Assembly (NCBI GenBank): GCA_016871915.1 | Contig: VHBP01000017.1 | Coordinates: 1 to 43,661, forward strand | Reading direction: 5' to 3' | From: Gemmatimonadota bacterium | GTDB lineage: Bacteria; Gemmatimonadota; Gemmatimonadetes; Gemmatimonadales; Gemmatimonadaceae | DNA length: 43,661 bases | Shown: piece after piece, positions 1 to 10,256 of the stretch | How positions within the stretch are numbered: position 1 is the stretch's first letter | Layout: every line of letters begins with the position of its first letter | The notes under the pieces: generated by a model | The model's input: only the letters and a program-made list of their open reading frames with translations | The model's database searches: none | What the model was told of the DNA's origin: nothing | Translations under genes and position numbers: made by a program

Positions 1-559
1 GCCGCCACAGGCCCCCGTCCTCGTGGTCCTCAACAAGGTCGACCAGCTCGCCCCCGCGGTCCGCGATGCCCTCTTGGCGGAATTCCCTGAAGCCGTGGGG
101 ATCTCCGCCACGACGGGGGAAGGGATCGAAACCCTCCTCGCCGCCATCTGTCGCCGAATGCCCGAGAGCCCCTTCCTCTTTCCCGCGGATGACATCTCCA
201 CCCAACAGACCCGCTTCTTCGTCTCAGAGTTCATCCGCGAGGCGGTGATAGAGCAGCTCGAGGAGGAGGTCCCCTATGGCGTGGCCGTCGAGATCGACGA
301 GTTCCGCGAGGGGAGCACGCCCCTCTACATTCGAGCGGTGCTGCACGTGGAGCGCGAGAGCCAGAAGCGCATCCTGATCGGGGCGGGTGGTAGTCGGATC
401 CGCGAGATCGGACGTGCGGCCCGTGAGCGCATCGAGACCCTGGTCGGGGAGCCGGTCTATCTCGATCTCTGGGTGAAGGTGCTCGCCAACTGGCGTCGGA
501 ACCCCGCCGCGCTCGCCCGTCTTGGGTTCCAGGTCCCTACCGAGGAGTCCCATTCGTGA
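1..559 (+). CDS. era: GTPase Era, C-terminal part (cut by window edge)
   Basis: This is the 3' part of the gene for Era, an essential GTPase that binds the 3' end of 16S rRNA and helps mature the 30S subunit at the inner face of the membrane. The reading frame is open from base 2. The fragment starts just before the G4 motif NKVD (bases 32-43), which sets guanine specificity. A KH RNA-binding domain follows, with the typical GAGGSRIREIG loop and the VKVLANWR segment near the C-terminus. The G1 to G3 motifs lie outside the window. The stop codon overlaps the GTG start of the next small gene (GTGA), suggesting translational coupling. The family call is secure; the 5' end is not visible. Confidence 0.95.
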   Translation, partial: PPQAPVLVVLNKVDQLAPAVRDALLAEFPEAVGISATTGEGIETLLAAICRRMPESPFLFPADDISTQQTRFFVSEFIREAVIEQLEEEVPYGVAVEIDEFREGSTPLYIRAVLHVERESQKRILIGAGGSRIREIGRAARERIETLVGEPVYLDLWVKVLANWRRNPAALARLGFQVPTEESHS

Positions 560-753
560 CCGTCCCGTCGATCCCACCTGCCATCCGAGAGATCCTCGCC
601 TGCCCGCGCTGCCATGGGGCGTTGCTCGACGCACCGGCCGAACGCGTCGGGGAGTCGGCGACGCTCCGGTGCCCCACGTGCGCGCTACGTTACCCGGTCC
701 GCGAGGGGATCCCCGTCCTCCTGCTCGACCAGGCACGGTCGGATCAGGGATGA
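556..753 (+). CDS. Trm112-like zinc-binding small protein (YcaR/UPF0434 type)
   Basis: A 65-residue protein of the Trm112/YcaR family, which are small zinc-binding proteins that in other organisms activate or stabilise methyltransferases. Four cysteines are arranged as two CxxC pairs (C16/C19 in CPRC and C39/C42 in CPTC). They are followed by the family hallmark YPVREGIPVLL. The GTG start overlaps the era stop as GTGA, and the stop overlaps the next start as ATGA, so it sits in a three-gene coupled unit. The partner methyltransferase, if any, is not in the window. The fold is clear; the function is inferred from the family only. Confidence 0.85.
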   Translation: MTVPSIPPAIREILACPRCHGALLDAPAERVGESATLRCPTCALRYPVREGIPVLLLDQARSDQG

Positions 754-1295
754 ACGTCGGCTGCGGATCGTGCGGCGCGATCTATCGCGTGGATCCGGCG
801 CTCGTGCCAGCGACCGGGGTCACTGCGCGTTGCTCGGCGTGTGGGGCCGCGGTGTCGCTGCGAGGGACGTCGCACGGGACCCCGATCGACGACGGTTGGT
901 TCTCGGAGGAACAGGGAACCGCCCAGCAAAGCGAGTGGAGCCGTGCGCTCGCGGAATCGGATGCGGCTGCGGCGCCTGAGATCGAGTCGAATGTGCGACC
1001 CTCCGCGGCGGTCCCCACCCCCATCGCTGTGACGCGCCCTCCCTTCCTCCGGGCCACCCCACACGAGCGCGCACAGCGTCTCGCGCGTGCGCTGGTCTCC
1101 GATCTGATCGCCTACCACCCGGGCCGCCGGGAGGCGGCCCAGGCCGCGGGGACTCTGCGGATTGCCTTCCGCGAGGAGATCGCTCAATCGTACGCCTTCT
1201 ACGTCGCCGAGGTGGGGCGGGAGATGGCAGAGGGGACGAGCTACTTCCAGGAGGCGCTCAACGAGATGGTGGCCCAGGGTCGCGCCCTCTTCTGA
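750..1295 (+). CDS. zinc-ribbon domain protein of unknown function
   Basis: A 181-residue protein with an N-terminal MJ0042-type zinc ribbon (C5, C8, C28, C31, patterns CGSC and CSAC). Similar ribbons occur at the N-terminus of many bacterial regulatory or envelope-associated proteins of unknown role. The middle (about residues 50-105) is rich in Pro, Ala and Ser and looks like a flexible linker. The C-terminal 80 residues are charged and predicted helical, ending in a hydrophobic ALF. There is no signal peptide or membrane segment. The ATG overlaps the upstream stop (ATGA); an open frame continues further upstream, but the ribbon begins at this Met. No specific function can be given. Confidence 0.75.
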   Translation: MNVGCGSCGAIYRVDPALVPATGVTARCSACGAAVSLRGTSHGTPIDDGWFSEEQGTAQQSEWSRALAESDAAAAPEIESNVRPSAAVPTPIAVTRPPFLRATPHERAQRLARALVSDLIAYHPGRREAAQAAGTLRIAFREEIAQSYAFYVAEVGREMAEGTSYFQEALNEMVAQGRALF

Positions 1296-1332
1296 CCCGC
1301 GCGTTCGACCTACAGAACCCGGCGGGATCCGC

Positions 1333-1338
1333 TATCTT
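1333..1338 (+). promoter_or_regulatory. possible -10 box of the prfB promoter (TATCTT)
   Basis: TATCTT stands in the gap between the zinc-ribbon gene and prfB, in an otherwise GC-rich stretch. Transcription from it would begin about where the hairpin at 1344 starts. No convincing -35 box is seen 16 to 18 bases upstream, so this is weak. Confidence 0.3.
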
Positions 1339-1343
1339 TTGAG

Positions 1344-1360
1344 GGCTCGCGACGCGAGCC
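1344..1360 (+). promoter_or_regulatory. perfect 7-bp hairpin in the prfB leader
   Basis: GGCTCGC (1344-1350) and GCGAGCC (1354-1360) form a perfect inverted repeat with a 3-base GAC loop, about 50 bases upstream of the prfB start. There is no T-run after it, so it is not a standard intrinsic terminator. It may cap the 5' end of the prfB transcript. Confidence 0.45.
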
Positions 1361-1408
1361 GGCACCCATCGTGGGGCCGGCTCGCCACGCATCCGCCTCA
1401 CCCGACCG

Positions 1409-2530
1409 ATGGCTGACTCCGAACACCTCGTCTCCCTCCGGCACGACCAGACTCGTCTGGACGAGCTCCGGAGGTACCTTTGACCTCGATCGCAAGCGCG
1501 AACGACTGACCGCCCTCGAAGGGGACATGTCAGACCCGGGCTTCTGGAATGCGCAGGAGCGCGCCCGGGAGGTGGTGCAGGAGGTCAAGACGCTCAAGGG
1601 GTGGGTCGATCCCTACGACAATCTCATCGGGCGCGCCACGAGCGCGATCGAACTGGCGGAGCTCCTAGCGCTCGAGCCCGACGCCGAGATGGAGGCCGAT
1701 GTCGCGCGCGAGGCGAAGGCGATCTCGGAGGAGACGGATGGCTATCGCTTGCGCTCGTTGCTACAGGGGCGCGATGACTTCCGTGATGCGCAGGTGGAGA
1801 TCAGTGCCGGGGCCGGTGGGACCGAGGCGCAGGACTGGGCCCAGATGCTGATGCGTATGTACACGCGCTGGGCGGAGCGGAAGGGGTACACCGTGGACAT
1901 CCTCGACCTCTCGGAGGGTGAAGAGGCGGGGATCAAGGGCGCGGTGCTGGAGGTGAAGGGGGAGTACGCCTTCGGCTTCCTCCGTCCGGAGACGGGGGTG
2001 CACCGACTCGTGCGCATCTCGCCCTTCGACTCGCAGGCGCGTCGGCACACGAGCTTCGCCTCGGTCTTCGTCTACCCGGTGGTGAACGAGGAGATCAACA
2101 TCGAGGTGCGCGAGGAGGATCTGCGGATCGATGTCTACCGCGCCTCGGGAGCCGGTGGGCAGCACGTGAACAAGACCTCCTCGGCGGTGCGCATCACGCA
2201 CCTCCCGACGGGGATTGTCTGCGCCTCACAGCAGGAGCGGTCGCAGTTCAAGAACAAGGCCACGGCGATGAAAATGCTGAAGAACCGCCTGTACAATCTC
2301 GAGGCGGAGAAGCAGGCGGCGGCCAAGGCCGCGCTCGATGCGACCAAGCAGGACGTGTCGTTCGGGAGCCAGATCCGCAGCTATGTCTTCCAGCCGTACA
2401 CGATGGTCAACGACCATCGCACCGAGCTCAAGATCACCGATGTGCAGAAGGTGATGGACGGGGCGATCGACCCCTTCATCGAGGCGTATCTCAAGCAGAG
2501 TGGCGCACCGGCCGCCGCGGGGGAGAAGGT

Positions 2531-2534
<4 letters not shown>
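1409..2534 (+). CDS. prfB: peptide chain release factor 2 with programmed +1 frameshift
   Basis: RF2 recognises UGA and UAA stops and triggers peptide release. The gene is in two frames. An ATG at 1409 opens 24 codons ending with CTT followed by an in-frame TGA (1481-1483). Slippage of +1 on CTT-TGA-C continues at GAC (1482) to the stop at 2534, giving about 374 residues, the normal RF2 length. The tripeptide anticodon SPF is at about residues 204-206 and the catalytic GGQ at about 249-251, almost the same as in E. coli. Reading only the downstream frame would begin at an upstream ATG (1371) and give a non-homologous N-terminus, while the frameshifted product has the expected [17 protein letters not shown] junction. 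The stop overlaps lysS as ATGA. Confidence 0.97.
1470..1484 (+). promoter_or_regulatory. RF2 autoregulatory +1 frameshift site
   Basis: An internal Shine-Dalgarno-like GGAGG (1470-1474) is followed by TAC, then the slippery CTT and TGA C (1478-1484). AGG, one spacer codon, CTT, TGA, C is the same arrangement as in E. coli prfB. In that system low RF2 makes the ribosome pause at UGA and slip by +1, so RF2 controls its own synthesis. Confidence 0.93.
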
Positions 2535-4051
<1,517 letters not shown>

Positions 4052-4056
4052 GTCGC

Positions 4057-5316
4057 ATGGCCGGGACCCGCGCGCTCGAGCTGGCGATCGCCTGGCGGTA
4101 TCTCCGGAGCCGCCGCGGGTCCCGACTGCTCTCGTTCATCAGCGTGATCGCGGTCGCCGGCGTGACCGTCGGGGTGAGCGCGCTGATCATCATCATCGGG
4201 GTGATGAATGGGCTCCAGACCGACCTAAGGGAGAAGATCCTCGTGGGAAGCCCTGATGTGCGCGTGCTCACGTATGGCGAATCCCTCCGCATGGACGGGT
4301 GGCGGCGTGCGGCTGCGCAGGTGGAGTTGCTTCCGGGCGTGGTGAGTGTCGCCCCCTTCGTGGTGCATCAGGGGCTGGCAACCCTCGGCTCGACTTATTC
4401 CGAGGCGATCACCGTCGCGGGAATCGCCCCCCTCGACTCCGGGGCGATCCCCGTCACGCGGATCCGCGAGCACGCGACGAGCGGCGACTTCACCTTCACC
4501 TCGCGAGACGGTGGCCGTCGTGGCGCGGTGGTCGGCTCGCTCCTCGCCTCGCGCCTCGGGGCGTATCCGGGTGCGACGCTGACCCTCGTCACCGCGAGCG
4601 GCGCCTCGCTCAATCCCGTGCTCGGCGCGGTGATCCCGCGCCTCATGGAGTTCGAGGTCACTGGGGTCCTCACGACGGGGATGTTCGAGTACGACAACGC
4701 CTACATCTACGTCGATCTCGAGGTGGGGCGGGAGTTCGCTGGGCTCGACACCGCGGTCACGGGGCTCGAGGTCCGGACCACCGATCGCTGGGTCGCGCCC
4801 GCCATCGCCGCGCAGATCGACTCCACGTTGGGCTATCCCTATCGCACCGTCGATTGGCAGCAACAGAACCTCTCGCTCTTCCGCGCACTCAAGCTCGAGA
4901 AGCTCGGGATGGCGGTGATCCTCGCGTTGATCGTGATGGTCGCGGCCTTCAACGTGGTGAGCACCCTCACCATGGTGGTGCGGGACAAGACGCGGGAGAT
5001 CGGGATCCTGCGGGCGATGGGGCTCCGCACCGATGCGGTGCGCCGGATCTTCCTCTGGCAGGGGGTCATCATCGGCGCGGTGGGGACCGGGGTCGGGGCG
5101 CTCCTCGGCGTCGGGCTCGGGATGACGATCGACCGGTTCCGTCTGATCGCCCTCGATCCCTCGGTCTACTTCATCGAGTTTCTCCCCGTGCAGCTTGAGG
5201 TAGGGGACACCCTGCTGATCCTCGCGGGGAGTCTCGCGGTGACCCTGCTCGCGACGCTCCATCCCGCCTCGAGTGCGGCGCGCCTCTACCCGATCGAGGC
5301 GATCCGCAGCGAATGA
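4057..5316 (+). CDS. lipoprotein-releasing ABC transporter permease (LolC/LolE family)
   Basis: Inner-membrane permease of a Lol-type exporter that extracts lipoproteins from the inner membrane for transfer to the outer membrane. One N-terminal membrane helix (about residues 20-47) is followed by a large periplasmic domain and three C-terminal helices, the FtsX/MacB layout. It is about 419 residues. Only one permease gene is present beside lolD, so this may be a LolF-type single permease rather than a LolC plus LolE pair. I chose ATG 4057 because AGGAG (4044-4048) lies 8 bases upstream; a GTG at 4048 that overlaps the lysS stop is an alternative. The stop overlaps lolD as ATGA. Confidence 0.9.
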   Translation: MAGTRALELAIAWRYLRSRRGSRLLSFISVIAVAGVTVGVSALIIIIGVMNGLQTDLREKILVGSPDVRVLTYGESLRMDGWRRAAAQVELLPGVVSVAPFVVHQGLATLGSTYSEAITVAGIAPLDSGAIPVTRIREHATSGDFTFTSRDGGRRGAVVGSLLASRLGAYPGATLTLVTASGASLNPVLGAVIPRLMEFEVTGVLTTGMFEYDNAYIYVDLEVGREFAGLDTAVTGLEVRTTDRWVAPAIAAQIDSTLGYPYRTVDWQQQNLSLFRALKLEKLGMAVILALIVMVAAFNVVSTLTMVVRDKTREIGILRAMGLRTDAVRRIFLWQGVIIGAVGTGVGALLGVGLGMTIDRFRLIALDPSVYFIEFLPVQLEVGDTLLILAGSLAVTLLATLHPASSAARLYPIEAIRSE

Positions 5317-6029
5317 GCACGGACCTGCACGGGCCGGTGCTCGAGGCCACCGGCGTGACCAAGGGATATCGCGGCGGCGATGGCTCGCTGTTGCGGATCC
5401 TCGACGGGGTCGACCTGACGGTCGCGTCCGGGGAGATGGTCGCGGTGGTCGGGGCGAGCGGGGCGGGGAAGAGTACTCTGCTCCATGTCCTGGGGGCGCT
5501 CGACCGCCCCGATTCGGGCGAGGTCCACGCGGTCGGCCAACCGACCGCCCGGCTCTCGGACCTCGAACTGGCCGCCCTCCGGAACCGGTCGATCGGGTTC
5601 GTCTTCCAGTTCCATCATCTCCTCAAGGAGTTCTCGGCGCTCGAGAACGTGATGATGCCGCTGCGGATCGCGGGGGTGGAGGACGGGGAGGCCCGGGACC
5701 GGGCGACGGCCCTCTTGGAACGGGTGGGGCTCGCCGCGCGTCAATCCCATAGGCCAGCCGAACTCTCGGGGGGGGAACAGCAGCGGACCGCGGTGGCGCG
5801 CGCCTTGGCGATGCGGCCGAGCCTCCTGCTCGCCGACGAACCCTCGGGGAACCTCGATGCGCACAATGCCGAGCGGTTGCACGACCTGCTCGCGGAGTTG
5901 ACCCGGGAGACCGGGGTCGGGGTGGTGGTGGTGACGCACAATCGCTCGCTCGCGGCCCGCGCGACGCGGGTGCTGCAGTTGGCGGAGGGGCGGCTGCGCG
6001 CCGAGGCCGCGGACGACGGAGGTATCTGA
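5313..6029 (+). CDS. lolD: lipoprotein-releasing ABC transporter ATPase LolD
   Basis: ATPase that powers the upstream permease. The 238-residue protein has Walker A GASGAGKST (about residues 47-55), signature LSGGEQQ (about 150-156), Walker B LLLADEPSGNLD (about 171-182) and a switch His in VVVVTHN. The MacB/LolD subfamily is supported by the short length and the SIGFVFQFHHLL Q-loop region. Its ATG overlaps the permease stop (ATGA) and its own stop overlaps mcsA (TGATG). Within the family it could also be called a MacB-like ATPase, but its position next to a LolC/E permease favours lipoprotein release. Confidence 0.92.
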   Translation: MSTDLHGPVLEATGVTKGYRGGDGSLLRILDGVDLTVASGEMVAVVGASGAGKSTLLHVLGALDRPDSGEVHAVGQPTARLSDLELAALRNRSIGFVFQFHHLLKEFSALENVMMPLRIAGVEDGEARDRATALLERVGLAARQSHRPAELSGGEQQRTAVARALAMRPSLLLADEPSGNLDAHNAERLHDLLAELTRETGVGVVVVTHNRSLAARATRVLQLAEGRLRAEAADDGGI

Positions 6030-6523
6030 TGGTGTGCGATCAATGTCGGGAGCGCGATGCGGTGGTGCATCTGACGCAGATCGTCGGAAAGACGGTCGCG
6101 CAGGTGCACCTGTGCGAGAAGTGCGCGGCCGAGCGGGGGATCGAGACCACGGTCGCCGAGCCGACGCATCCGCTGGGGGATTTCCTGCAAGCGGTACAGC
6201 AGCAGGCGGCCCAACTACCGGGGGATGCCGCGCGCTGCGCCTACTGTGGGACCTCGCTCCGGGATTTCCGCGCGAGCGGTCGGCTTGGCTGCGCGCAGTG
6301 CTACGGGGCGTTCGATCAGAGTCTGCGGGAGCTCCTGCGACGGGTGCATGGGTCGACGCGACATGAGGGGTGGCGCTACGAGCCGCAGGACGCCAGCGAG
6401 GGAGCCGAGCCCGACCGGGAGGGCGCCCTGCGCGCGCTCCGCGACCGTCTGCAGCGGGCGATCGCCGATGAGGCATTCGAGACCGCGGCGGCGCTCCGCG
6501 ATGAGATCCGGGGGCTCGAGTGA
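6029..6523 (+). CDS. mcsA: McsA, activator of the protein arginine kinase
   Basis: A 164-residue zinc protein that in Firmicutes binds and activates McsB. Two four-cysteine zinc sites are visible: C3/C6/C29/C32 and C70/C73/C88/C91, each made of CxxC pairs. The C-terminal 35 residues form a UVR (UvrB/UvrC-type) helical motif with LRDRLQRAIADEAFETAAAL. GGAGG (6018-6022) lies 6 bases before the ATG, and the start overlaps the lolD stop (TGATG). Its stop overlaps mcsB as GTGA, so the two products are probably made together. UVR-domain zinc proteins outside Firmicutes are sometimes unannotated, but the mcsB neighbour makes McsA the best call. Confidence 0.9.
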   Translation: MVCDQCRERDAVVHLTQIVGKTVAQVHLCEKCAAERGIETTVAEPTHPLGDFLQAVQQQAAQLPGDAARCAYCGTSLRDFRASGRLGCAQCYGAFDQSLRELLRRVHGSTRHEGWRYEPQDASEGAEPDREGALRALRDRLQRAIADEAFETAAALRDEIRGLE

Positions 6524-7605
6524 CGCTCGATCTCTCGTTGTTGCCCGACGGTGGGCTCCATTGGTTGATCGCCTCTGGCGACCATGCCGGGATCGTGATC
6601 TCGTCGCGGATCCGGCTTGCGCGGAACCTCTCGGGCTTCGCCTTTCCGGCGCGGGCGCGTGAGGGGGAGCGGCTGCGCGTCTTGCAGGAGGTGCGCGGGG
6701 CGATGCCGCGGCTTGCCTCGCTTCGAGACGGGGCGTTCGTCCGCGTGGACGAATGCACGGCGCAGGAGCGTCTGTTGCTCCATGAGCGGCATTTGGTGAG
6801 TCGCGAGCTGGCCGGGGTCGAGCGCAAGGGGGCGATCCCGGGCGCGGGCGGGGTCATCGTGACCGGCGACGCCGGGGTGATGGTGAACGAGGAGGACCAC
6901 CTCCGCGTGCAGACCTTCCGGTCGGGGTTCGACATCGCGGGGGCGCTGCGCGATGCGGAGCGGATCGACCGGGAGCTCGGGCAGACCCTCCCGTATGCTT
7001 GGCATCAGGAGTTCGGCTTCCTGACCGCCTGCCCGACGAACACCGGCACGGGGATGCGGGCGTCGGTGCTGATCCACCTGCCGGGGCTCGTGCTCACGCA
7101 GGAGATCCAGAAGGTGCTGCAGGGGCTCCAGCACATGGGGCTCACCTACCGTGGGCTCTACGGCGAGGGGAGCGATGTCGTCGGGAACTACTTCCAGATC
7201 TCCAATCAGACGACGCTCGGCCGGACCGAGGACGAGCTGGTCGATCAGCTGATGCGGGTGGTGCGGCGCGTGATCGAGCGAGAGGAGGAGGCGCGACGGG
7301 TTCTGCAGCGTGACGCCGGCTATATTATCGATGACAAGTTGTGGCGCGCCTATGGCACGTTGCGGCATGCGCGAAACCTGCCGGCGGGGGAGGCGATGAC
7401 CCTCCTCAGTGCGGTGCGGCTCGCGGCGGGGCTGAACCTGTTGTCCGGGCTCAGTGTATACACGCTGAACAAGCTGTTGATCTTCAGCCAGTCGGCGCAT
7501 CTGGCGCAGGCGGAGGGGCGGCCCCTCACGGAGGGGGAAGCGAACCTCGCGCGCGCGAAATACGTGCGACAGGTCTTGGCGAACGAGGCACGACACACCG
7601 GGTGA
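6520..7605 (+). CDS. mcsB: protein arginine kinase McsB
   Basis: Phosphorylates arginine residues in proteins, marking them for ClpC-ClpP in Firmicutes. The 361-residue protein has the phosphagen-kinase fold, with SSRIRLARNL at about residues 28-37, NEEDH at 123-127, CPTNTGTG at 171-178 (substrate-site cysteine C171) and YGEGS at 214-218 (catalytic glutamate). These match bacterial McsB rather than animal creatine or arginine kinases, which carry an extra N-terminal domain. At the C-terminus, where B. subtilis McsB has the pArg-sensing RDxxRA motif, this protein reads ANLARA (341-346), so allosteric control may differ. The GTG start overlaps the mcsA stop. Confidence 0.93.
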   Translation: MTLDLSLLPDGGLHWLIASGDHAGIVISSRIRLARNLSGFAFPARAREGERLRVLQEVRGAMPRLASLRDGAFVRVDECTAQERLLLHERHLVSRELAGVERKGAIPGAGGVIVTGDAGVMVNEEDHLRVQTFRSGFDIAGALRDAERIDRELGQTLPYAWHQEFGFLTACPTNTGTGMRASVLIHLPGLVLTQEIQKVLQGLQHMGLTYRGLYGEGSDVVGNYFQISNQTTLGRTEDELVDQLMRVVRRVIEREEEARRVLQRDAGYIIDDKLWRAYGTLRHARNLPAGEAMTLLSAVRLAAGLNLLSGLSVYTLNKLLIFSQSAHLAQAEGRPLTEGEANLARAKYVRQVLANEARHTG

Positions 7606-7633
7606 CCCGCCTGACGGGTCGTCGAGGCGATCT

Positions 7634-10132
<2,499 letters not shown>

Positions 10133-10244
10133 AACCCCGGCGGATTCCAGGGCGGATTCTCGGCCCCCTCGACCCCCTCCTGCCCCCCCGAACCACCCCC
10201 GAACGGACCCCGGGGCGGAGGGACCGTTGAGGGGGCTGATTGTG

Positions 10245-10250
10245 TATATT
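10245..10250 (+). promoter_or_regulatory. possible -10 box for bamA (TATATT)
   Basis: TATATT is the only AT-rich hexamer in the 124-base gap before bamA and is preceded by TGTG. It ends 6 bases before the ATG at 10257, so transcription would start at or next to the start codon (leaderless). No -35 box is seen at 16-18 bases. The rest of the gap (10133-10244) is C-rich with no other clear signal. Confidence 0.4.
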
Positions 10251-10256
10251 GCGAGG

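Noticed and set aside
1371-1481. An ATG at 1371 as the prfB start in a single frame
   Set aside because: Its first 37 residues do not look like RF2, while the ATG at 1409 plus the +1 shift gives the family N-terminus. The TGA is thus not a sequencing error or a broken gene.
10195-10229. AACGG/CCGTT repeat with GC-rich middle after clpC as a terminator
   Set aside because: The stem is interrupted and no T-run follows.
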